NCBI GenBank assembly: GCA_002439165.1
Contig: DJTE01000012.1
Span: forward strand, 1-39,284
DNA from: Chryseobacterium indologenes
GTDB taxonomy: Bacteria; Bacteroidota; Bacteroidia; Flavobacteriales; Weeksellaceae
Length of the DNA: 39,284 nt
Reading direction: 5' to 3'
Below the pieces are notes generated by a model, which saw only the letters and a list, made by a program, of their open reading frames with translations, made no database searches and had not been told where the DNA came from. A program made the position numbers and the translations under genes. Below are positions 27,509-34,613 of the stretch, piece by piece; position 1 is the first letter of the stretch, and each line of letters starts with the position of its first letter.

Positions 27509-28447
27509 TCAGGACCGAAACTGAAGCGGAGTGAATGATGTTTTTCGTTTAAAGAAGTTGGAAAAGTGAGCGATTTCTTCAAAACCGAGCACATAGGAAA
27601 TTTCGGAAACATTCCACCGGGTTTGTCTGAGCAGGATCTTGGCTTCCTGTATCAGGCGGTCTGCGATAAATTCTGTGGTAGTTTTCCCGGTACTTTCTTT
27701 AAGTTTTTTATTCAGATAATTCACATGTATAGCCAGTCTGTCTGCATAGTCTTTTGCGGTCTTCAGCTGCAGCCGCTGTTCTGAGGATTCTATCGGAAAC
27801 TGTCTTTCCAGGAGTTCTATAAATAAAGAAACCACCCGTAATGAGGCATCATTAGCTGCTGAAATTTTGGCAGCCGGCTGTAATTTCTGCCCGTAATGAA
27901 TGAGTTCCAGCACATAATTCCGGATAAGGTCGTACTTAAAGATATAATCGGAATCTATTTCTTTTTTAATTTTTGTAAATAAGGCTTCTATTTCATCAGC
28001 CAGCTCATCGTCTATTTCAAACAGCGGTATATTTCCGGGCTGGAAGATCGGCAGGTCTTCCGGAGAGAACCGGGATTGGGATTTAACGAAAAAATCTTCT
28101 GTAAATACGCAGAAACTTCCGGACTGGTCGGGGTCCTGGGGAATCCAGTGGTAAGGCACCTTAGGAGTGGCAAACAGTAAGGCATTTTTTTCAATGGCAA
28201 TGATCTTATCGGCGTATTCAGCCCTGTTTTGTCCTCTGATCAGGCTTATTTTATAATATTTCCTTCTGTTGTAGGGCATTTCTGAAGTGGTTTTTACCCT
28301 TTCTATGGTCTGCCGGATATCAAATACATTAAAATGTCCTATATCTTTGTGAAGGCCCTTCGGGAAAATACTTTCAAGATCTTTTCCAAGTTTGGCGGTC
28401 ATTTCTCTATAAAAGTCTTCCAGGGAGGTATGGGCTGTTTTCTGCAT
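27509..28447 (-). CDS. AraC-family transcriptional regulator
   Basis: A 312-aa soluble regulator: an N-terminal cupin-like sensing region (about 30-180) and a C-terminal AraC double helix-turn-helix (about 215-312) with DYADRLAIHVNYLNKKLKE and the IAHFSNFFKRKTSFTPLQFR signature. The ATG at 28447 is preferred to a TTG three codons upstream. The neighbouring SDR gene is the likely target; this rests on proximity and the common AraC-SDR pairing. Confidence 0.9.
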   Translation of the reverse strand: MQKTAHTSLEDFYREMTAKLGKDLESIFPKGLHKDIGHFNVFDIRQTIERVKTTSEMPYNRRKYYKISLIRGQNRAEYADKIIAIEKNALLFATPKVPYHWIPQDPDQSGSFCVFTEDFFVKSQSRFSPEDLPIFQPGNIPLFEIDDELADEIEALFTKIKKEIDSDYIFKYDLIRNYVLELIHYGQKLQPAAKISAANDASLRVVSLFIELLERQFPIESSEQRLQLKTAKDYADRLAIHVNYLNKKLKESTGKTTTEFIADRLIQEAKILLRQTRWNVSEISYVLGFEEIAHFSNFFKRKTSFTPLQFRS

Positions 28448-28467
28448 TTCAGACAATTTGTATTATT

Positions 28468-28475
28468 CAAATATA
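28468..28475 (-). promoter_or_regulatory. -7 box for the AraC regulator
   Basis: TATATTTG on the minus strand is a perfect TAnnTTTG box 20 bases upstream of the ATG at 28447. No good -33 box. Confidence 0.55.
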
Positions 28476-28552
28476 CGAACTGTACAGAATAGAAATTTAT
28501 ATTTTTTTATTATTTTTTTCCATACCAGGTGATATATTTCATTTATTTTTTT

Positions 28553-28560
28553 TACATTCG
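28553..28560 (+). promoter_or_regulatory. Probable -7 box for the GG-leader peptides
   Basis: TACATTCG matches TAnnTTTG in all but one base, 29 bases before the first peptide ATG. The -33 position is a poor match, so activator control is possible. Confidence 0.4.
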
Positions 28561-28589
28561 TTATTATTAACACACTAAAAATCAAAACA

Positions 28590-28793
28590 ATGAAAAATCA
28601 GATTTTATCAGGCGCAAAAAAGCTTAGTAAAAAACAATTGAGAACGATTGCAGGAGGACTTCTTAACTGTATGGAACCGGTATTGTGTACCAACCCTCCG
28701 TGTGAACCTTCTTCAGATCCTAACGGATGCACCATGTATTCTCCTAAATGTGCACAGAAAGAGTGCAGAGTGCCGATTGAAATCATTCCATAA
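28590..28793 (+). CDS. Double-glycine leader peptide, Cys-rich core (peptide 1)
   Basis: A 67-aa precursor. The leader MKNQILSGAKKLSKKQLRTI ends in AGG at residues 21-23, the double-glycine cleavage signal used by C39-peptidase ABC exporters; the KKLSKKQLRTIAGG form is typical of bacteriocin-like small proteins of Chryseobacterium. The predicted 44-residue core has six Cys in a Pro-rich setting (CTNPPCEP, NGC, SPKC, KEC). No modification enzyme, immunity gene or C39 exporter lies in this window, so whether it is a bacteriocin, a signal or another secreted peptide is open. It is followed 18 bases later by a related peptide gene. Confidence 0.8.
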   Translation: MKNQILSGAKKLSKKQLRTIAGGLLNCMEPVLCTNPPCEPSSDPNGCTMYSPKCAQKECRVPIEIIP

Positions 28794-28811
28794 TTTTTTA
28801 AACTATTTGCT

Positions 28812-28976
28812 ATGAAAGATTTCAAAAATGGCAGAAAGCTTAATAAAAAAGAACTGAGAATAATTACAGGAGGTCTCATGAGATGCCTTAATCCGGAAAC
28901 GCGGAGATGTACCACTACCGGAATCGCATGCGCAGAACCTGAGTGCAGATATGTACCGGATCCGCTATATCCATAA
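28812..28976 (+). CDS. Double-glycine leader peptide, Cys-rich core (peptide 2)
   Basis: A 54-aa precursor. Leader MKDFKNGRKLNKKELRIITGG (21 residues) aligns with peptide 1 through K-L-x-K-K-x-L-R-x-I-x-G-G-L. The 33-residue core has four Cys (MRC, RRC, IAC, PEC) and ends in PDPLYP. The cores of the two peptides share the (A)xxEC spacing but are otherwise different, so the leader is conserved and the core diverged, as in bacteriocin-like families. It is probably co-transcribed with peptide 1 and followed by a terminator. Confidence 0.78.
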   Translation: MKDFKNGRKLNKKELRIITGGLMRCLNPETRRCTTTGIACAEPECRYVPDPLYP

Positions 28977-29019
28977 TATTTTCAAAAAAAAAGACCTGAT
29001 GAATGGTCATTTATACAAA

Positions 29020-29050
29020 AACGCATCCGGAATCCGGGTGCGTTTTATTT
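29020..29050 (+). terminator. Intrinsic terminator of the peptide operon
   Basis: An 11-bp stem with one wobble (29020-29030 with 29034-29044, ACGCATCCGG side) around an AAT loop, followed by TTTTATTT. It ends the two-peptide transcript. Confidence 0.8.
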
Positions 29051-29443
29051 AATGTGTGTTTTAATTAAAAGAATTTATGCGCAACTGTACAAATTTTGAA
29101 ACTGCTGATTAAAAAGGGAGCAAAGACTGGAATCAACTTTGTGTTTAATCTTTTTGTTTTTAACCTGAGTTAGGATTAAGGAGCAATGTATCAAAACTAT
29201 CGGAACAACATCTTAATGAATATCATTATCAGGTCGCTCCTACGGAGCTCTCCTTCGATTATCTGTCAAATTCTATGAACTGAGTACTCTTACGGAGCAC
29301 TTAAAAAAGTTCAGATAACATCCTATTTTTTTACAAAAATTTATAAACTGTATAAGTTATAGCACCTAAAATAAGTCTGATTTCTTCTCCCGAATTGAGG
29401 TTAATTTTTAGTTATATGTACTGAAAGCCCCCGGAAAATCAAA
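29051..29443. other. Gene-free stretch with two related short palindromes
   Basis: About 390 bases with no supportable ORF. GCTCC-TAC-GGAGC at 29236-29248 is a perfect small hairpin; a close variant (CTCTTACGGAGC) occurs at 29287-29298. They share 11 of 12 bases and look like remnants of a dispersed palindromic element. No terminator for the convergent lipoprotein gene is clear. Confidence 0.5.
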
Positions 29444-30523
29444 TTAAACAACAGTTCCTCCTACCCACTGTATTATCCATTTTCCGTTTTTGTACTCCGC
29501 AGAATAATTATCAGAAGAACTGTTTCCGGATTCGTAAATGTAGAATATCTCAGGATTTTTCGCATTTTTCTGTATCCTGGAAATACTTCCATCGGTAAGA
29601 TCCGTTATCCTTGCGTAGGCAGTCTGTTTTCTTCTGTCTTCAGGAATGAACAATACCCTGAATTCAGGACTGGCCTGGTGAAAATAATCGCAGTCGCTTT
29701 CATACACCAGGAAAGAATAATTCCGTTTTTTCTGATCTGCTTCTCCATATCCGTTGTTTAAAAGCAGCAGTTCATAAAGCTGTGTAAATTTGTTCTTCCC
29801 CGACTTATACATCGGGTTCATATCTTCAAAATCATCAATACCGTCGCCATCTGTATCTTTGTTATCAGGATTCAGACCTAAGCTTTTCTCAAAAATATCG
29901 TTATAGCCGTCTTTATCCGTATCCTTGATCAGATCTTTCAGTTTTATTCTGAATAATTTTCCGTCTTCCATTGCGGAATAATCGTCATAACCGGGGAGCC
30001 CTGCAACTTTTATAATTTTTACCAGGCTGCCTTCCGCCTGAAAGTATTCTCCCTGAATAATGGGCTGCTGCTGAATTCTATTGATATAGTAATGGCTGAA
30101 ACTCAGGCCCAGAAAGTAAGCGGAAGGTTTATTATTTTCAATCTTCAGAAGCCAGTATCCCAGATTATTGCTGGCCAGAGCATAAAGCACATTTCCCACC
30201 TGCTGCTGAGCCGTATACCAGAACTGTTTGGAAAACTGTTCATCGAATATTTTAAACTCAGTTTCTTTTCTTTTGAAGCTTTCTTCGTATTCCTGATCGT
30301 ACGTGTGGGCTACTGTGCTGTCTTTTTTAAAATCCCGGTATTTCGTGAGCGTTACGATTTCAAGATGAGCAGGTTTTTCATTGAGAATCTGCTGTACAGT
30401 ATAAGGTTTCTGCTCCTCATATTGGCCGTAAAGCTGGTCTACGCTGTCTACAAAACAGTTGTCTTCCACGGATTTTGAACACGAAAAAAAGAGCAGAGGG
30501 ATAGCAAAGAATAAAATTTTCAT
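29444..30523 (-). CDS. Lipoprotein with thrombospondin type 3-like calcium repeats
   Basis: A 359-aa lipoprotein. The signal MKILFFAIPLLFFSC has its lipid-modified Cys at 15. Around 201-236 two Asp-rich loops (DTDKDGYNDI and DTDGDGIDD) match the TSP3/EF-hand-like calcium-binding repeat. The rest is not recognised; the C-terminal part has a YKNGKWIIQW beta pattern. I chose the ATG at 30523 because it gives a clean lipoprotein signal; the 39 in-frame codons upstream run into the ychF terminator. Function unknown, probably anchored in the outer membrane or periplasm. Confidence 0.8.
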   Translation of the reverse strand: MKILFFAIPLLFFSCSKSVEDNCFVDSVDQLYGQYEEQKPYTVQQILNEKPAHLEIVTLTKYRDFKKDSTVAHTYDQEYEESFKRKETEFKIFDEQFSKQFWYTAQQQVGNVLYALASNNLGYWLLKIENNKPSAYFLGLSFSHYYINRIQQQPIIQGEYFQAEGSLVKIIKVAGLPGYDDYSAMEDGKLFRIKLKDLIKDTDKDGYNDIFEKSLGLNPDNKDTDGDGIDDFEDMNPMYKSGKNKFTQLYELLLLNNGYGEADQKKRNYSFLVYESDCDYFHQASPEFRVLFIPEDRRKQTAYARITDLTDGSISRIQKNAKNPEIFYIYESGNSSSDNYSAEYKNGKWIIQWVGGTVV

Positions 30524-30547
30524 AGTTAAAGTTTGATACATGAATGC

Positions 30548-30582
30548 AAAAAACGCTCCCAAATTTTCATGGAAGCGTTTTT
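30548..30582 (-). terminator. Intrinsic terminator after ychF
   Basis: On the minus strand a 10-bp stem with one wobble (AAACGCTTCC with GGGAGCGTTT) is followed by TTTTTT. It lies between the ychF stop and the lipoprotein ATG. Confidence 0.82.
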
Positions 30583-30608
30583 CAATTATAACTAACTTTA
30601 ATATTTTC

Positions 30609-31700
30609 TTATACGTTGAATCTGAAGTGCATGATATCACCGTCTTTTACGATGTATTCTTTTCCTTCTACGGAAAGCTTTCCGGCTTCTTTTATCTTGA
30701 CTTCTGAGCCGTACGTGATGTAATCGTCATATTTGATTACTTCTGCACGGATGAATCCTTTTTCGAAATCCGTATGGATTACTCCGGCAGCCTGAGGAGC
30801 GGTCCATCCCTGTCCGATCGTCCAGGCTCTTACTTCTTTTACTCCGGCTGTGAAATAGGTCTGAAGTTTCAGAAGGTCATATGCTTTTCTGATCAGGCGG
30901 TTTACTCCCGGTTCCTGAAGGCCCAGCTCGTCAAGGAAGATCTCTCTTTCTTCGTAAGTTTCCAGTTCGTTGATGTCGGCTTCAATCTGAGCAGCTAAAA
31001 CCACTACTTCCGCTCCTTCACCTTTAGCCATCTCCTCGATTTTACCAATCCATTCGTTTCCGTTTTTGATAGAGTTTTCGTCTACATTACAAACGTAAAG
31101 AACCGGTTTGTTGGTTAAAAGCTGTACTTCACCGATGATAGATTTTGTAAGATCATCCACTGCAAATTCTCTTGCGTTCTTCCCGTCTTCCAGGAATTTC
31201 TGCAGATTCTGAAGGGTTTCATAGGTAAGGATGTCTTCTTTTTTCCCCGACTTAATGAATTTTTTAGCTTTTTCTACGGCTTTACCAACGGTTTCAAGGT
31301 CTTTCAGCTGAAGTTCGATATCGATAATTTCTTTATCTCTTAACGGATCTACGGAGCCTTCAACGTGAACGATATTTCCGTTATCAAAGCATCTTAAAAC
31401 GTGGATGATGGCTTCACACTCACGGATGTTGGCCAGGAACTGATTTCCCAGTCCTTCTCCTTTGCTGGCTCCTTTTACAAGGCCGGCGATATCAACGATT
31501 TCCACAACGGCCGGCAATACTCTTTCCGGCTTTACTATTTTTTCCAGTTCAAACAGTCTCTGATCCGGTACCGATACCGTACCTAAGTTCGGTTCAATAG
31601 TACAGAAAGGATAGTTTGCTGATTGAGCTTTTGCGTTGCTTAAACAGTTAAAAAGTGTTGATTTACCTACATTCGGAAGGCCTACGATTCCACATTTCAT
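30609..31700 (-). CDS. ychF: Redox-regulated ATPase YchF
   Basis: An Obg-related P-loop NTPase (YchF/OLA1) that prefers ATP and associates with ribosomes. The 363-aa protein opens with MKCGIVGLPNVGKST (P loop 7-15), then the DIAGLVKGAS switch II (DxxG type), NVDE in place of NKxD as typical for the ATP-binding subfamily, a coiled-coil insert, and the C-terminal TGS domain (FTAGVKEVRAWTI, near 282-294). Full length, with no oddities. A perfect -7 box lies about 90 bases upstream. Confidence 0.96.
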   Translation of the reverse strand: MKCGIVGLPNVGKSTLFNCLSNAKAQSANYPFCTIEPNLGTVSVPDQRLFELEKIVKPERVLPAVVEIVDIAGLVKGASKGEGLGNQFLANIRECEAIIHVLRCFDNGNIVHVEGSVDPLRDKEIIDIELQLKDLETVGKAVEKAKKFIKSGKKEDILTYETLQNLQKFLEDGKNAREFAVDDLTKSIIGEVQLLTNKPVLYVCNVDENSIKNGNEWIGKIEEMAKGEGAEVVVLAAQIEADINELETYEEREIFLDELGLQEPGVNRLIRKAYDLLKLQTYFTAGVKEVRAWTIGQGWTAPQAAGVIHTDFEKGFIRAEVIKYDDYITYGSEVKIKEAGKLSVEGKEYIVKDGDIMHFRFNV

Positions 31701-31789
31701 ATTGTAAAATTCAAAGTTTAGGGTTTAGGGGCAATTCAGGGTTTCTTCAGTTTTAAATACTTCATTGGGAACCTTGAATTACGAGTGTG

Positions 31790-31797
31790 CAAAGATA
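31790..31797 (-). promoter_or_regulatory. -7 box for ychF
   Basis: TATCTTTG on the minus strand, giving a leader of about 85 bases that contains the GTTTAGGGTTTAGG-type sequence at 31714-31729 (read as its complement in the RNA). Confidence 0.55.
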
Positions 31798-31821
31798 GTG
31801 ATTTTGGAACGAGTTTCATAA

Positions 31822-31850
31822 TAAAAAAATCTGCCAGTTTGCTGACAGAT
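31822..31850 (-). terminator. Intrinsic terminator after the ferritin gene
   Basis: On the minus strand ATCTGTCAG-CAAA-CTGGCAGAT (one wobble) is followed by seven T. It lies 28 bases beyond the ferritin stop. Confidence 0.88.
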
Positions 31851-31877
31851 TTAAATAATTTATTTTTATCAGGAGAT

Positions 31878-32429
31878 CTATGGATTATCACCCGTGGCCT
31901 CCTGTGCCAGCGGAACATCATTCGGTGCGTTCTGCATGGCCATATCCAGTGTAAACAGGGATTCGTCGGTAGCACGGTCGCCGCCTGCGATTTTCAATTT
32001 ATCAATAAGGTTCTGAGCCAGAGTTTCTTCTTCAATCTGCTCCTGTACAAACCATTGCATAAAATTCCATGTTGCCCAGTCTTTTTCTTCGAGTGCAAGA
32101 TCTACGATTTTATAAATGGCCGTGGTGTTGTCTACTTCATGTTTAAAAACACCGTCAAAACATGCTGATAAAGTTTCAGGATCGGCCGGCGGTGCGGGAA
32201 TAGCATCCACTTTAGGCTTTCCTCCCCTGTTCAGAATATATTCCATGAATTTAACGGAATGGTTTCTTTCTTCCTGTGCATGTCTGTAAAGGAAATTGGC
32301 AATTCCCTGGTATCCTTTATCATCTGCCCAGATTCCATAGGACAAGAAAACGTGTGATGCATGAATTTCTTTATTCATCTGATCACTAAGTGCTTTTTCC
32401 ACCTTCGCGGAAAGTCGGTTAGTATTCAT
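31878..32429 (-). CDS. ftnA: Bacterial non-heme ferritin
   Basis: Stores iron as a ferric mineral inside a 24-subunit shell. The 183-aa four-helix protein keeps the ferroxidase ligands: Glu21 (MNKE), Glu54 and His57 in EERNH, Glu98 in HEVDN, and the Q-E-Q-I-E-E-E segment at 129-135. The Met heme ligand pattern of bacterioferritin is absent. The last ~20 residues (NAPNDVPLAQEATGDNP) extend past the usual end and look disordered. Monocistronic with a strong terminator. No Fur-like box was identified by eye. Confidence 0.93.
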   Translation of the reverse strand: MNTNRLSAKVEKALSDQMNKEIHASHVFLSYGIWADDKGYQGIANFLYRHAQEERNHSVKFMEYILNRGGKPKVDAIPAPPADPETLSACFDGVFKHEVDNTTAIYKIVDLALEEKDWATWNFMQWFVQEQIEEETLAQNLIDKLKIAGGDRATDESLFTLDMAMQNAPNDVPLAQEATGDNP

Positions 32430-32761
32430 AATGTTATATTTTGGTGATTATAAAATTATTCATGCAAAAATGGTTCCGATAAGCATTTATGATTCATGAA
32501 ACCCCGCCACCAACCTTTATATTTTACTGAATTTCACTATTTTAAGTTAATAATTTATAGTTATTCTAAAATAAATCCGGCTGGCTCTTTCTCCGGGCTT
32601 TACGGGATAAACAGATGAAAACCCGGGGTTGAAAAAAGTGCGGGTTATCTTATCAATATGAATTGAATTTCCCACAGATCGCACAAATTTCACAGATGTT
32701 TATGGGTATTTTTTTCTCGCTGATCCGGCAGATTGAGCAGATTTTTTTGCTTAGTGTTCAA
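32430..32761. other. Gene-free stretch upstream of ferritin
   Basis: No ORF is supportable here. The first part should contain the ferritin promoter but I see no clean TAnnTTTG box. The second part holds the 9-bp tandem repeats described separately. Confidence 0.5.
32673..32744. repeat. Two short 9-bp-period tandem repeats
   Basis: Three units of CACAGATNN-like sequence (32673-32699) and three units of GCAGATTNN-like sequence (32718-32744) are separated by a T-rich link. Both keep a 9-base period with a GAT core. Similar CACAGAT/GCAGAT strings are, to my knowledge, scattered in intergenic regions of many Flavobacteriia. No function known. Confidence 0.6.
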
Positions 32762-32809
32762 TAAAAAATCTGCCTCATTAGGGGGAAAACCCTCACCAAT
32801 GAAGCAGAT
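32762..32809 (-). terminator. Terminator after the GHL10-type gene
   Basis: On the minus strand ATCTGC and TCATT arms (32797-32809) pair with AATGA and GCAGAT (32768-32779), with an inner AGGG/CCCT stem, followed by TTTTTT. The GCAGATTTTTT at 32737-32747 could also pair with the left arm, giving an alternative fold. Confidence 0.75.
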
Positions 32810-32875
32810 GTATAATCAGGCAAAGTACTTTATGAATATTGCATTATTCAGCGGCTTTGCTTTTTTTAACCGGGT

Positions 32876-34480
32876 TTATTTTATCTTTCTTGCCGTATAG
32901 TCACTTTCGTTTCCTAATCTGTCTACTGCTTTTATGGCCACAGCAGTCAGTTTCTGTCCGTTCTTATTCTTTGGAATGTCTTTGGAAAGTGTGTCAAGGG
33001 TAAGGATCTCGGTTTCCCAGACTCCGTTGTACTGGGTGAAAAGAACCCATTGGAAAACACCGCCGATATTTTGGGTACTCCATCCGGCCTTTACTGTATA
33101 TCCACTATCAGTAATAAACAATGTGGGAGTCTGCATCGGGGCAGCTTTGATCCAGGGGGATTTCGGAACCAGGGCTTTTTCCTTATAAGGTCCGTTTTTC
33201 AGGACAGGAAGCATATTCGGGTTTTTGGTAAGTCCTGCAATACTCCAGTGAATTTCTCCCGCGTCATTCTTTAAAACCTGCCTGGAGATTTCGATCTGGT
33301 TTTTAATTTCTGTGGGACGGTCTGCTACTTTTATCTCTACGGTATTCAGTCCCGGCCATAAGTGGCGGTTCATCGTATTTTCTGATTTCCACCAGTTCAG
33401 TAAGGCTTCGAACCCCTGTCCTTTAGAGTCTATGGACCAATATAGCTGTGGGGAGAAATAATCTACCCAGCCTTTATTCAGCCATAATTTGGCATCTGCA
33501 TACAGCTCGTCATACTGGGAAGATCCTACAATTCCGGCAGGATATCCCGGTTTCCAGATTCCGAACGGGCTGATCCCGAATTTCACGTAATTTTTTTCGG
33601 CGTGGATTTCTTTATAGATCCTTTCTACAAAACGGTTGACGTTGTCTCTTCTCCAATCTGCCCTGGACAGTGTTCCCCCGTTTCTCTGGTATTCATTCCA
33701 TGATGCATTATCCGGGAAATCCGCTCCTCTGTTGTAAACGGCATAAGGATAGAAGTAGTCATCAAAATGAACGGCATCAATATCGTATCTTTTTACAATA
33801 TCTTTCACCACATTGGAAACATGCCCCTGTGTTCTAGGATTCGCCGGATCAAACCAGTACATTCCGTTCTTCAGCTTCACCACAATATCAGACAGTTTGC
33901 TGGCCATTGAGTGGGCGTTTACGGAACCTCCGTTGGAATGGTGGGCACGGTAAGGATTCAGCCATACGTGAAGTTCAAGGCCTCTTTTGTGGGATTCATC
34001 AATCCAGAACTGCAGGGGATCGTAATTGGGGTAGGGAGCGGTTCCGGTCTGTCCGGTCAGGAAATATGACCACGGCTCGATGCTGCTGGTGTATAAAGCA
34101 TCCGCGGAGGGTCTGATCTGGAAGATGACGGCATTGAAATTATTGTCTTTCAGCATATTCAGCATGCTGATCGCTTCTGCTTTCTGCTGGTCAACGGTCA
34201 GGTTATTTTTGGAAGGCCAGTTGATATTGGCTACGCTGGCAATCCAGGCTCCCCGGAATTCTCTTTTAACCTCCGGAAGTGTGGTTCTGAAGTTTTCTTC
34301 TGTCTGCGGATTGGCCGGCTGCTTAACGGCCACCGGTTCTTTTGGCCTGGTTACCGGAGTATTGGGTTTTGTTGTATTTTTAGGAGGTGTGGTTTTAACG
34401 GTATTGCTTTGCACCGAGCAGCTGCTGTAAGAGGCGAAAACTCCTGTTAAAACGATAAGTTTTATGATATTCATTCTCAT
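32876..34480 (-). CDS. GHL10/DUF187 family glycosyl hydrolase-like lipoprotein
   Basis: A 534-aa lipoprotein: lipobox with Cys21 (ASYSSC), a Thr/Pro/Lys-rich linker (about 25-60), then a DUF187/GHL10 (TIM-barrel glycoside hydrolase-like) domain from FRGAWIASVANINW (75-88) with NAVIFQIRP, HVWLNPYRAH and HFDDYFYPY as typical landmarks. The last ~90 residues form a beta-rich, fibronectin-like module. The family is linked to cell-envelope glycan processing, but the activity is not well established. Two adjacent ATGs (34480 and 34474) are equally good starts. Confidence 0.88.
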   Translation of the reverse strand: MRMNIIKLIVLTGVFASYSSCSVQSNTVKTTPPKNTTKPNTPVTRPKEPVAVKQPANPQTEENFRTTLPEVKREFRGAWIASVANINWPSKNNLTVDQQKAEAISMLNMLKDNNFNAVIFQIRPSADALYTSSIEPWSYFLTGQTGTAPYPNYDPLQFWIDESHKRGLELHVWLNPYRAHHSNGGSVNAHSMASKLSDIVVKLKNGMYWFDPANPRTQGHVSNVVKDIVKRYDIDAVHFDDYFYPYAVYNRGADFPDNASWNEYQRNGGTLSRADWRRDNVNRFVERIYKEIHAEKNYVKFGISPFGIWKPGYPAGIVGSSQYDELYADAKLWLNKGWVDYFSPQLYWSIDSKGQGFEALLNWWKSENTMNRHLWPGLNTVEIKVADRPTEIKNQIEISRQVLKNDAGEIHWSIAGLTKNPNMLPVLKNGPYKEKALVPKSPWIKAAPMQTPTLFITDSGYTVKAGWSTQNIGGVFQWVLFTQYNGVWETEILTLDTLSKDIPKNKNGQKLTAVAIKAVDRLGNESDYTARKIK

Positions 34481-34563
34481 AGTCCGGGAAACTATTTTAA
34501 ATTTTATTTTTTTATTCTCAGAGATTATTATGCCAAAATAAACATTTTGGGAACATTTTCTTA

Positions 34564-34592
34564 GAAAAAAAGCCCCGAAAAATCGAGGCTTT
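34564..34592 (-). terminator. Intrinsic terminator after typA
   Basis: On the minus strand AAAGCCTCGA-TTTT-TCGGGGCTTT (one wobble) is followed by further T. It lies 22 bases beyond the typA stop. Confidence 0.88.
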
Positions 34593-34613
34593 GATTTTAT
34601 AGTAAGAAATTTC

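Noticed and set aside
30524..30640. N-terminal extension of the TSP3-like lipoprotein
   Set aside because: These 39 codons include the ychF terminator and would bury the lipoprotein signal inside the protein.
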